Below are positions 24,934 through 32,571 of a DNA stretch of 64,000 nucleotides, piece after piece (positions within the stretch are counted from its first letter, which is position 1; the number at the start of each line of letters is the position of its first letter). Position numbers and translations under genes: made by a program. The stretch spans positions 1 to 64,000 of the forward strand of contig NZ_LWLS01000062.1 in NCBI RefSeq assembly GCF_001905095.1, written 5' to 3'. The stretch comes from Micromonospora sp. CB01531 (lineage in GTDB: Bacteria > Actinomycetota > Actinomycetes > Mycobacteriales > Micromonosporaceae). Below the pieces are notes generated by a model. It had not been told where the DNA came from. It searched no databases and saw only the letters and a program-made list of their open reading frames with translations.

Positions 24934-25773
24934 CTAGTTGCAGCGCTCCAGCAGCTGCACCGCCCGCCACCGGGCGACCAGCTTGTCGTACGCCGCCGAC
25001 GCCTCTTCCGCCTCGCCCCGGGAGAGCCCGGCCAGCCCGGTCGCGACCAGCTCGGTCGAGTCGTCGGCGGCCAGCGTCTCGTCCGGCAGCAGCTGCACCA
25101 GGCCGCCGTAGTCCAGCTCCACCACCGAGCGCGGGTGGAACTCCTCCAGCCAGCGGGCGGCCTCCTCGACCGCCTCGGTGATCGGGGCGTCCCCGACCGA
25201 CTTGCGCAGCACCGACAGCGCCCGGGACGACCGGCGGCGCGCCTTGGAGATCTCCGTCCGGTAGCGCAGCGCGCGCCGGTCCGGCTCGGTCACCAACTGC
25301 CGTTCCTGCCGGTCGAAGAGCACGAACCAGCGCAGCGGCACCCCCCAGGTGGCGATCTGCTCGTGCACCCGGGGCACCCCGTGCTCCAGCACCCGCGCCC
25401 CGCTGCGCCAGTCCTCCACCACCGCCTTGGCCTGCCCGGCCAGGGTGGGCGGGACGAACGCGTCGGCCAGCACCGACGGCACCCCGTCCCGGGCGCTCAG
25501 CGCCGCCTCCGCCACCCGGACCCGCAGGCTCCACGGGCAGACCAGCAATGTGTCGTCGGTCTCCAGCACGTACGCCTCGTCCGGCAGGTCGGGCAGCCGG
25601 GTCCAGCCCGCACCGAGCGCCTCGATCACCGCGGTGCGCTGCCGGACCGGGCCCTCCAACGGAGCGACCGCCCGGCCCTCGCTGACGTACCGGCGCCAGA
25701 ACGACTGGCGGTCGCGGTCGAAAGCGGTCAGCGGCTCATACACCCGCAGGTAAGAAGCGAAGAGCGACGGCAC
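24934..25773 (-). CDS. conserved hypothetical protein of the bldC-vdh neighbourhood
   Basis: 279 residues starting [20 protein letters not shown]. It contains [48 protein letters not shown] and a Glu/Ala-rich C-terminal helix region. There is no signal peptide, membrane helix or known catalytic motif. I recall an orthologue between bldC and valine dehydrogenase in Streptomyces (function unknown). It points away from vdh and towards bldC, so it could be co-transcribed with bldC across the 250-bp gap. Confidence 0.8.
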   Translation of the reverse strand: MPSLFASYLRVYEPLTAFDRDRQSFWRRYVSEGRAVAPLEGPVRQRTAVIEALGAGWTRLPDLPDEAYVLETDDTLLVCPWSLRVRVAEAALSARDGVPSVLADAFVPPTLAGQAKAVVEDWRSGARVLEHGVPRVHEQIATWGVPLRWFVLFDRQERQLVTEPDRRALRYRTEISKARRRSSRALSVLRKSVGDAPITEAVEEAARWLEEFHPRSVVELDYGGLVQLLPDETLAADDSTELVATGLAGLSRGEAEEASAAYDKLVARWRAVQLLERCN

Positions 25774-25946
25774 GGGGCGATCCTCCCACGAGACGGGACC
25801 CCTGCGTCGCCGGCGTGACGGGGGGCCGTGACGTGCACGACAGTACGGTCCCGGCCGATATTAGGCTCTGCAGCACCGGCAGCATCCCGCCGGCACGCCA
25901 CCAGGTCCGCGCCCCACAAGGACGCACACCGACACAGGAGTCAGCA

Positions 25947-27029
25947 ATGGGCGTATTCGCCAGCACCGACGACCCCGGATCCACCGGCCACGAACAGGTC
26001 GTGTTCTGCCAGGACACGCAGTCCGGCCTCAAGGCGATCATCGGGATCTACTCCACCGCGCTCGGGCCCGCGCTCGGCGGCACGCGGTTCTACCCGTACG
26101 CCAGCGAGGCGGAGGCCCTCGCCGACGTGCTCGACCTCTCCCGCGGCATGGCCTACAAGAACGCCCTGGCCGGCCTCGACCTCGGTGGCGGCAAGGCCGT
26201 CATCTGGGGCGACCCGGAGCAGATCAAGAGCGAGGCGCTGCTGCGCGCGTACGGCCGCTTCGTGGAGTCCCTCGGCGGGCGCTACTACACCGCCTGCGAT
26301 GTCGGCACCTACGTCGCCGACATGGACGTGATCGCCCGGGAGACCCGGTACGTCACCGGACGCAGCGTGGAGCACGGCGGTGCCGGCGACTCCTCCATCC
26401 TGACCGCCTGGGGTGTCTTCCAGGGCATGCGGGCCGCCGCTGAGCACGTCTGGGGTGCCCCGACGCTGGCCGGGCGCCGGGTCGGCGTGGCGGGCCTGGG
26501 CAAGGTCGGCAAATACCTGACCGGGCACCTGCTGAGCGACGGGGCCGAGGTCGTGGCGACCGATGTCAACCCGAAGGCCCTCGAGTGGGTGCGCACCACC
26601 CACCCGCAGGTCGAGCTGGTCGACGACACCGCCGCGCTGATCGCCTCCGACATCGACGTGTACGCCCCGTGCGCGCTGGGTGGCGCCCTGAACGACGACA
26701 CGGTGCCGGTGCTGCGGGCCAAGGTGGTCACCGGCGCGGCGAACAACCAGCTCGCCCACTCGGGCATCGAGAAGGTCCTCGCCGACCGGGGCATCCTCTA
26801 CACCCCCGACTACGTGGTCAACGCCGGCGGCGTGATCCAGGTCGCCGACGAGATCGAGGGCTTCAACTTCGAGCGGGCGAAGCTGCGGGCGACCCGGATC
26901 TACGACACCACCCGGGAGATCCTGCGGCTCGCCGACGACGAGGGCGTCCCGCCGGCGGTGGCCGCGGACCGGCTCGCCGAGCGGCGCATGGCCGAGGTCG
27001 GCCGGCTGCGGACGATCCACCTGCGGTGA
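25947..27029 (+). CDS. vdh: valine (Leu/Phe/Val) dehydrogenase
   Basis: 360 residues from ATG 25947, preceded by CAGGAG; the longer open frame upstream is not conserved. The Glu/Leu/Phe/Val dehydrogenase signature is [20 protein letters not shown] with K71 and K83 as substrate-binding and catalytic lysines. The NAD domain has [20 protein letters not shown] and [13 protein letters not shown]. The enzyme deaminates branched-chain amino acids oxidatively, giving 2-oxo acids for energy and for branched fatty-acid or polyketide primers. The position beside bldC supports the valine dehydrogenase assignment. Confidence 0.92.
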   Translation: MGVFASTDDPGSTGHEQVVFCQDTQSGLKAIIGIYSTALGPALGGTRFYPYASEAEALADVLDLSRGMAYKNALAGLDLGGGKAVIWGDPEQIKSEALLRAYGRFVESLGGRYYTACDVGTYVADMDVIARETRYVTGRSVEHGGAGDSSILTAWGVFQGMRAAAEHVWGAPTLAGRRVGVAGLGKVGKYLTGHLLSDGAEVVATDVNPKALEWVRTTHPQVELVDDTAALIASDIDVYAPCALGGALNDDTVPVLRAKVVTGAANNQLAHSGIEKVLADRGILYTPDYVVNAGGVIQVADEIEGFNFERAKLRATRIYDTTREILRLADDEGVPPAVAADRLAERRMAEVGRLRTIHLR

Positions 27030-27331
27030 ACATCACGCCGGGGGCGGGGCACCGCTCCGTCCCCGGCGTGCGGGGCTGACCTTGCCGGCGTTAAGCTGGA
27101 AATTAGGCAGCTTCGCGATGGTTTGTCCGGTGTCACGGCCGGTCACGGTGCCCGCTCCTTACCGGGTACAATTTGTGACGGCCGGAACACTGCGACGCGC
27201 AGGGCCGGCTGACGGTAACCCGAGGTGCCGAACGGTGGCATCCCCATGTACCGTAAGAGCCACGAGAGATGCCTGACGTCATCGGGGCCCGCCTTCGGGC
27301 TGCCCCGCATTCTGTGCGAGGGGGTCGAGCC
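27030..27331 (+). promoter_or_regulatory. intergenic region with a candidate promoter of the DUF3073 gene
   Basis: TACAAT at 27167-27172 is a good -10 box in a GC-rich background; the -35 position (about 27144) has only a weak cacggt. ctgacgtcat near 27283 and a GC-rich hairpin (cggccggtcacggtg) are also present. No gene is seen in this 300-bp stretch. Confidence 0.4.
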
Positions 27332-27547
27332 ATGGGGCGCGGCCGTGCTAAGGCCAAGCAGACAAAGGTGGCCCGGGAGTTGAAGTACCACTCCCCGAAC
27401 ACCGACCTCGCCGCCTTGCAGCGAGAACTCGGCGGCAGCGGCAAGTCGGACCACGACTTCGACGACGACTACAAAGAGTATGTCGACGACGATGACGAGG
27501 ACCACGCGGACGACGACCCGGACACCTGGGCCCGTCCGACCCGCTGA
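27332..27547 (+). CDS. DUF3073 protein
   Basis: 71 residues from ATG 27332. The basic start GRGRAKAKQTKVARELKYHS is followed by PNTDLAALQRELGGSG and a very acidic tail (DDYKEYVDDDDEDHADDDPD). This is the DUF3073 family, present in nearly all actinobacteria and unknown in function. The strong charge polarity suggests a nucleic-acid or ribosome contact. In Streptomyces it lies between vdh and purM; here a RiPP locus separates it from purM. Confidence 0.92.
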   Translation: MGRGRAKAKQTKVARELKYHSPNTDLAALQRELGGSGKSDHDFDDDYKEYVDDDDEDHADDDPDTWARPTR

Positions 27548-27562
27548 CCTCCGGTCACATCT

Positions 27563-27588
27563 GAGCACGCGGTAGCCCCCGCGTGCTC
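27563..27588 (+). terminator. terminator of the DUF3073 gene
   Basis: gagcacgcgg and ccgcgtgctc form a perfect 10-bp stem with a 6-base loop, 15 bp after the stop codon. Confidence 0.75.
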
Positions 27589-27625
27589 ACGCATGTGCTC
27601 AGCGGAAGCCGGCGTACCGACCGAC

Positions 27626-27680
27626 GATCAGGGACCTGCCGCACCGGGCCGCGCCCGGGCGCACCGGCAGGTCCTTGATC
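27626..27680 (-). terminator. long hairpin ending the RiPP operon
   Basis: gatcagggacctgccg (27626-27641) pairs with cggcaggtccttgatc (27665-27680), 15 of 16 positions, around a 23-base loop. It lies 15 bp past the stop of the precursor gene and faces the DUF3073 terminator. Confidence 0.7.
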
Positions 27681-27694
27681 GCGGACGGCTGGCG

Positions 27695-27931
27695 TCAGCG
27701 CGGCCGGTTGTTCCAGTTGTAGAACGTCGGGATGTTCTCGAAGTGGTTCCAGGCGCATACCGCGCTGGCCCCGTCACCGCCCGACACCTCCGCCCGCAGC
27801 AGCCGCGCGGCCTCGGCCTCGTGGAGCAGAGCGGTCAATCCCACAGCGGCTTCCCGCACGCGGTCCGCCACCGGGTCCGGTGCGGCTTCCCCGACGCGCT
27901 CAGGCTGCCGGCGACTCGCGGTCTCGGGCAT
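27695..27931 (-). CDS. RiPP precursor peptide with four aromatic-x-N/H core motifs (AmcA-like)
   Basis: 78 residues from ATG 27931 with GGGAG upstream. An Ala/Glu-rich leader (about residues 1-56) with VREAAVGLTALLHEAEAARL precedes the C-terminal core CAWNHFENIPTFYNWNNRPR. The core has four three-residue units: W61-N-H63, F64-E-N66, F70-Y-N72 and W73-N-N75. Aromatic-x-N units are the sites at which radical SAM cyclophane synthases join the aromatic ring to the third residue. The gene overlaps the 3' end of the radical SAM gene by 32 bp, so the two are translationally coupled. The name AmcA (multiple-cyclophane RiPP) is from memory. Confidence 0.75.
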   Translation of the reverse strand: MPETASRRQPERVGEAAPDPVADRVREAAVGLTALLHEAEAARLLRAEVSGGDGASAVCAWNHFENIPTFYNWNNRPR

Positions 27932-29027
27932 GCTCCAACACTCCCTCCAGTAGGCGGATCTTGCTGTTGCGGCAGTGCTCGGTCTCCGTACCGTCAAAAC
28001 GGCCCAGCTCGAAGTAGCGGTTGGCGGCGTGGCCGCCGCCACAGAACCCGAAGTAGGGGCAGGACGACCGGCACGCCTCGACGCCGGCGAGGAACTCACC
28101 GACCCAGGGCGTACGCCCCGCACCGGAGAGGATCTCGGCCAGCGGGGTGCTCAGCACGTTGCCGCTGCTGAAGTCGCCGTACCGAGCGTCGGTGAAGCCG
28201 GCCAGCTCGGGGGAGAGCACCACCACCGTACCGTCGTGGGCGACGGTGGGGATCGGGTCGAGATGGCGGGGCAGCAGGTCGTCCGCCGTGCCGGCCAGGA
28301 CGGCCCCGGCGTACCGCAGGGTCCACTCCACCTCGCGCAGGTGGATCCGGGGATCCCGGCGCCAGGCGCCGACCAGTTCCGCCCAGAATCCGGTCACCGC
28401 GACGGCGTCCCGGGCGTTGCTCCGGGTGTTGACCCCCTCGGTCTCCTCGATGTTGACGCCCAGCACGTCGCAGCCGAGGTCGAGGAAGTAGTCGTACAGC
28501 TCGGTGGCCAGGCCCGGCGCGGGCCGGGACACCACGGCGAGGGCCGAGAAGGGCAACCCGTGCCGGCGCAGCGCGGCCACCCCGGCCAGGATCCGGTCGT
28601 ACGCCGGCCGGCCGCCCCGGGTGACCCGCTCGGCGTTGCGCTCCCGCGGCCCGTCCACGCTCACGCTGACCCGGATGCCGTGCTCGGCGAAGAACGCGCA
28701 CCAGGCGTCGTCGATCAGCGTGGCGTTGGTCTGGACGTGATGCTCCACCTCCGGGCCGAACGGGGCCAGCAGGGCCGCCAGATGCTCTCGGCCGGCCGCG
28801 AGGGGCTCCCCGCCGTGCCAGACGACGGAGAAGCGGCCGACGGCCGCCCACGGGTTCACCGCGGCCGCCACCGCCTCGGCGACCGCGACCGGCATCCGCA
28901 GGTCCACCGCCCGCATCGGCAGGTAGCAGTAGGCGCAGTCGAGATTGCAGAGCGTGGTCGGCTGCATCACCACGTACGACGGGACGGCGGCGATGCCGCG
29001 CATCCCGGGATGCGTACGAGCAGCCAT
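27900..29027 (-). CDS. radical SAM/SPASM peptide maturase, cyclophane-forming type (AmcB-like)
   Basis: 375 residues from ATG 29027 with GGGGAGGG just upstream. The radical SAM cluster motif is C27-x3-C31-x2-C34 (TTLCNLDCAYCYLP). It is followed by SVVWHGGEPLAAGREHLAAL, HHVQTNATLIDDAWCAFFAE and VSVDGPRERNAERVTRGGRP. The C-terminal SPASM region carries FSSGNVL, ACRSSCPYFGFCGGGHAANR and TETEHCRNSK, giving ligands for extra Fe-S clusters. This is the layout of three-residue cyclophane-forming enzymes. The aromatic precursor peptide overlapping its 3' end is the likely substrate. No transporter or protease gene is adjacent. Confidence 0.88.
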   Translation of the reverse strand: MAARTHPGMRGIAAVPSYVVMQPTTLCNLDCAYCYLPMRAVDLRMPVAVAEAVAAAVNPWAAVGRFSVVWHGGEPLAAGREHLAALLAPFGPEVEHHVQTNATLIDDAWCAFFAEHGIRVSVSVDGPRERNAERVTRGGRPAYDRILAGVAALRRHGLPFSALAVVSRPAPGLATELYDYFLDLGCDVLGVNIEETEGVNTRSNARDAVAVTGFWAELVGAWRRDPRIHLREVEWTLRYAGAVLAGTADDLLPRHLDPIPTVAHDGTVVVLSPELAGFTDARYGDFSSGNVLSTPLAEILSGAGRTPWVGEFLAGVEACRSSCPYFGFCGGGHAANRYFELGRFDGTETEHCRNSKIRLLEGVLEHARDRESPAA

Positions 29028-29058
29028 CAACCCTCCCCATCAGCCCGAAGTGCCCTTC

Positions 29059-29088
29059 AGGCTAGGCGGCGGTGGCTACTCGGGTGAA
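29059..29088 (-). promoter_or_regulatory. candidate promoter of the RiPP operon
   Basis: On the minus strand TTCACC and TAGCCT are spaced by 18 bp, and the start codon of the maturase lies about 30 bp downstream. Confidence 0.45.
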
Positions 29089-29105
29089 CCCCCGATCAGG
29101 TGCCC

Positions 29106-29131
29106 GGATGATCACCAGAGTGTGATCATCC
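29106..29131 (-). terminator. hairpin overlapping the purM stop codon
   Basis: ggatgatcac and gtgatcatcc form a perfect 10-bp stem with loop cagagt. The stem includes the TGA of purM. It may end purM transcription or act as an operator for the RiPP promoter 20 bp further on. Confidence 0.5.
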
Positions 29132-30280
29132 CCGGGTGTGCTGCCCGATCATCTGCACGTTGCCGGAGCCCTCGATGATCTCGCCGGCCTGCCAGGCGTC
29201 GACGCCCCGGCCGGTCAGGGTGGCCAGCGCGCGGTCGGCGTCCTCGGCGGAGACGATGGCGAACATGCCGACGCCCATGTTGAACGTCGCCTCCATCTCC
29301 GGGTCCTCGATCCGGCCCTTGGACTGGATCAGGTCGAAGACCGGCTGGGGCTTCCAGGTGGAGCGGTTGACCACCGCGTCGACGTGCTCCGGCAGGATCC
29401 GGACCAGGTTGCCCGGGATGCCGCCGCCGGTGACGTGGGCGAACGCCCGCACCTCGGCCTCGGCGATCAGCTTGAGGCAGTCCTGGGCGTAGATCTTGGT
29501 AGGGGTGAGCAGCTCCTCGCCGAGGGTGCGCTGCCGGCCGAAGTCCTCGATCACCACGTCCAGCCGCATCCGGCCGGCGCCCAGCAGCACGTGCCGGACC
29601 AGCGAGTAGCCGTTGGAGTGCAGGCCGGAGGAGCGCATCGCGATCACGACGTCGCCCACCTCGACCCGCTCGGAGGTGAGGATCTCGCTCTCCTCCACCA
29701 CGCCGACACCGGTGGCGGAGATGTCGTACTCGTCGGGACGCAGCACGCCCGGGTGCTCCGCGGTCTCGCCGCCGAGCAGGGCGCAGCCCGCGTACCGGCA
29801 ACCGTCGGCGATGCCCGCGCCGATCTCGGCGACCTTGTCCGGCACGACCTCACCGGTGGCGATGTAGTCGAGCAGGAACAGTGGCTCGGCGCCGCAGGCG
29901 ACCAGGTCGTCGACCACCATCGCGACCAGGTCGATGCCGACCGTGTCGTGGATGTCGAGCTGCTGGGCGATCACCAGCTTGGTGCCGACCCCGTCCGTCG
30001 AGGAGGCGAGGATCGGGTTCTTGTACTTCTTGGTGTCCAGCCGGAACAGGCCGGCGAAGCCGCCCAGGTCACCCAGGACCTCCGGGCGCCGGGTCTGCTT
30101 GACCTTGGACTTGAGCAGCTCGACCGCGCGGTCGCCCGCCTCGATCGACACCCCGGCGTCGGCGTAGGAGACCGAACGTTTGCGCGTCGTACGGCTCGTG
30201 CCAGCCGTCCAGGGCTGGCGGTCGCCACCGGCGCCCGTTGGGCTGGTTCCTGCGCCGCTGCGCTCGGACACGTGCGTCAC
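29126..30280 (-). CDS. purM: phosphoribosylformylglycinamidine cyclo-ligase
   Basis: 384 residues; the core starts at VSYADAGVSIEAGDRAVELL and continues with ILASSTDGVGTKLVIAQQLD, AEPLFLLDYIATGEVVPDKV, GCALLGGETAEHPGVLRPDE and SSGLHSNGYSLVRHVLLGAG. The typical PurM length is about 350; the first ~37 residues are a Ser/Gly/Arg-rich extension (MTHVSERSGAGTSPTGAGGD) that I recall from Micromonospora. PurM makes AIR from FGAM, step 5 of purine synthesis. It lies 61 bp downstream of purF, probably one operon. Confidence 0.95.
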   Translation of the reverse strand: MTHVSERSGAGTSPTGAGGDRQPWTAGTSRTTRKRSVSYADAGVSIEAGDRAVELLKSKVKQTRRPEVLGDLGGFAGLFRLDTKKYKNPILASSTDGVGTKLVIAQQLDIHDTVGIDLVAMVVDDLVACGAEPLFLLDYIATGEVVPDKVAEIGAGIADGCRYAGCALLGGETAEHPGVLRPDEYDISATGVGVVEESEILTSERVEVGDVVIAMRSSGLHSNGYSLVRHVLLGAGRMRLDVVIEDFGRQRTLGEELLTPTKIYAQDCLKLIAEAEVRAFAHVTGGGIPGNLVRILPEHVDAVVNRSTWKPQPVFDLIQSKGRIEDPEMEATFNMGVGMFAIVSAEDADRALATLTGRGVDAWQAGEIIEGSGNVQMIGQHTRG

Positions 30281-30341
30281 GGTTCTCCCCTTTGTGGTTC
30301 TCGCGGGCCGCTGTTGCGGTGAGCGACCCGCGTCGGAGGTG

Positions 30342-31889
30342 CTATGGGCGGTGGGTAGCGGCCGACGGCTTGCGGTTGTCGCCGAGTGCAGCGGTGGTGA
30401 TGTCAGCGGTGGCCTGGGCCGCCTCGGCGGTGACCCGCCGGCCCACGCCTTCGAGCACGTGCTTGCCGATCAGGTGCCCGGCCGGCAGTTCGATCGGGTA
30501 CTCCCCATCGAAACACGCCCGGCAGAGCCGCGTCTTCGGCTGCTCGGTCGCGGCGATGAGGCCGGGCAGCGATACGTAGCCCAGCGTGTCCGCCCCGATC
30601 GACCGCCGGATGCCCTCGTTGTCCAGCCCGTTGGCCAGCAGCTCGGCCCGCGTGGCGAAGTCGATGCCGTAGAAGCAGGGCCAGCTGACCGGCGGGGAGG
30701 AGATCCGCACGTGGACCTCCAGGGCGCCCGCCTCGCGCAGCATCCGCACGATGGCCCGCTGGGTGTTCCCACGGACGATCGAGTCGTCCACCACGACCAG
30801 GCGCTTGCCCCGGACGTTCGCCCGCAGCGGGTTCAGCTTGAGCCGGATGCCGAGCTGGCGCAGGGTCTGCGACGGCTGGATGAAGGTGCGCCCGACGTAC
30901 GGGTTCTTCATCAGGCCCTGGCCGTAGGTGATCCCGGACTCCTCCGCGTAGCCGATCGCGGCCGGGGTGCCGGACTCCGGCACCGGGATCACCAGGTCGG
31001 CCTCGACCGGGTGTTCCCGGGCGAGCTGGCGGCCGATCTGCACCCGGGCGGCGTGCACGTTGCGCCCGGCGATGGTGGCGTCCGGGCGGGCGATATACAC
31101 GTACTCGAAGAGGCAGCCCTTCGGCTCCGGGGCGGCGAACCGAGTGGATCGCAGCCCGTCCTCGTCGATGGCGATCAGCTCGCCGGGCTCGACCTCGCGG
31201 ACCACGCTGGCGCCGACGATGTCCAGCGCGGCGGTCTCGCTGGCGACCACCCAGCCGCGCTCCAGCCGGCCGAGCACCAGGGGGCGCACCCCGTGCGGGT
31301 CGCGGGCCGCGTAGAGGGTCGACTCGTCCATGAACACGAAGCTGAACGCGCCGCGCAGCTGGGGCAGCACCTCCAGCGCGGCCGCCTCGACGGAAAGATC
31401 AGGACGGCTGGCCAGCAGCATGGTGACCAACGAGGTGTCGTTGGTCGAGCCGTCGGAGTCCATGCCCCGCGTGGCCGCCTCGCGCTGGAGCTCGGCGGTG
31501 TTGACCAGATTGCCGTTGTGGGCCAGCGCGATCGTGGTGCCGGAACTGGTCGCCCGGATGGTCGGCTGGGCATTTTCCCAGGTCGAGCCACCCGTGGTCG
31601 AGTAGCGCGCGTGCCCGATCGCGACGTGCCCGCGCAGGCTGGCCAGCGTCGGCTCGTCGAACACCTGGGCCACCAGGCCAAGATCCTTGTAGACCACCAC
31701 CCCGGAGCCGTCGCTCACCGCGATGCCCGCGGCCTCCTGGCCGCGGTGCTGCAGGGCGTACAGCCCGAAGTAGGTCAGGTTGGCGACCTCCTCCCCCGGG
31801 GCCCAGACACCGAAGACGCCACACGCGTCCTGGGGGCCGGGTCGCTGGGGGTCAAGGTCGTGGCTCAGCCGGCCATCGCCTCGGGGCAC
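30342..31889 (-). CDS. purF: amidophosphoribosyltransferase
   Basis: 515 residues from GTG 31889, preceded by GGGAGCGG. Cleavage before C23 in DACGVFGVWAPGEE would expose the catalytic N-terminal Cys of the glutaminase. RYSTTGGSTWENAQPT and AHNGNLVNT mark the Ntn domain, and KRLVVVDDSIVRGNTQRAIV is the PRPP loop. The C-terminus keeps Cys pairs of the Fe-S type (PCFYGID, TRLCRACFDGEYPI), so a 4Fe-4S cluster is possible. It carries out the committed step of purine synthesis and is followed by purM. Confidence 0.95.
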   Translation of the reverse strand: MPRGDGRLSHDLDPQRPGPQDACGVFGVWAPGEEVANLTYFGLYALQHRGQEAAGIAVSDGSGVVVYKDLGLVAQVFDEPTLASLRGHVAIGHARYSTTGGSTWENAQPTIRATSSGTTIALAHNGNLVNTAELQREAATRGMDSDGSTNDTSLVTMLLASRPDLSVEAAALEVLPQLRGAFSFVFMDESTLYAARDPHGVRPLVLGRLERGWVVASETAALDIVGASVVREVEPGELIAIDEDGLRSTRFAAPEPKGCLFEYVYIARPDATIAGRNVHAARVQIGRQLAREHPVEADLVIPVPESGTPAAIGYAEESGITYGQGLMKNPYVGRTFIQPSQTLRQLGIRLKLNPLRANVRGKRLVVVDDSIVRGNTQRAIVRMLREAGALEVHVRISSPPVSWPCFYGIDFATRAELLANGLDNEGIRRSIGADTLGYVSLPGLIAATEQPKTRLCRACFDGEYPIELPAGHLIGKHVLEGVGRRVTAEAAQATADITTAALGDNRKPSAATHRP

Positions 31890-31969
31890 CTGCCGCTCCC
31901 TCATGCTGGTCTGGACCCGGCCTGGCGGAGTCGGGGGCCAGCTCCGCGCGGATCGGCCGGGGCCGTCGT

Positions 31970-32012
31970 CGCCTGACAGTGTACGCGAACAGCAGTCGAC
32001 ACTGACAGTCAC
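31970..32012 (-). promoter_or_regulatory. purF promoter region with near-perfect inverted repeat
   Basis: ctgacagtgt (31973-31982) and acactgacag (31999-32008) form an inverted repeat with one mismatch. On the minus strand TACACT inside the left arm can serve as -10 box, about 90 bp before the purF start. A purine-responsive operator is possible but not shown. Confidence 0.35.
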
Positions 32013-32053
32013 GGCTCGCCTGCTGATCGTGATGGCGGGCGGGCGTGCCCCAG

Positions 32054-32407
32054 CTAGAGCGGGAGGTGGTCGGCGAGGTCGGCGCGGATCCCGCTGACCC
32101 GTACGCGACCCTCGGCGACCGCCTCCGCCCAGCCGAGGCGGCCGCTGGCCAACGCGAGCCAGGTCTCCGGGTCCATCTCCACCACGTTCGGCGGCGTACC
32201 ACGGGTGTGTCGCGGCCCGGCCACGCACTGCACGGCACCATATGGTGGAACCCGGACCTCCACCGATCGGCCAGGGGCGCGCTCGGCGAGGACGGCCAGC
32301 AGGGTACGGACCGCCTCCCGGAACACCGGCCGTTCGGGCATACGCCCCTCATCCAGCGCTGTCAACGCGGCCGCGACTGCGGCGGACTTAGTGTGCGGAG
32401 AGGACAC
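32054..32407 (-). CDS. SCP2-like sterol carrier family protein
   Basis: 117 residues from GTG 32407 ([20 protein letters not shown]). The motif [20 protein letters not shown], then [20 protein letters not shown] and [20 protein letters not shown] is the conserved end of the sterol-carrier-like proteins encoded next to purF in actinobacteria. Function is unknown, with lipid binding presumed from the fold. It lies upstream of purF in the same direction, about 165 bp away. Confidence 0.85.
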   Translation of the reverse strand: MSSPHTKSAAVAAALTALDEGRMPERPVFREAVRTLLAVLAERAPGRSVEVRVPPYGAVQCVAGPRHTRGTPPNVVEMDPETWLALASGRLGWAEAVAEGRVRVSGIRADLADHLPL

Positions 32408-32571
32408 GACGGGACGATACGATTCGGCAGCATCACGGTCGACGCTGGCCCTGGGTAGAGATGATCCGGCCAGACAAGGCATAGTTGCCGACGGCGTATT
32501 CGTACCGTGAGTGATCGTCCCCGGCCCGGCGCCGGCCGGCGGGGAGAGATCAGACCCGGAAGGCGGTGGAC

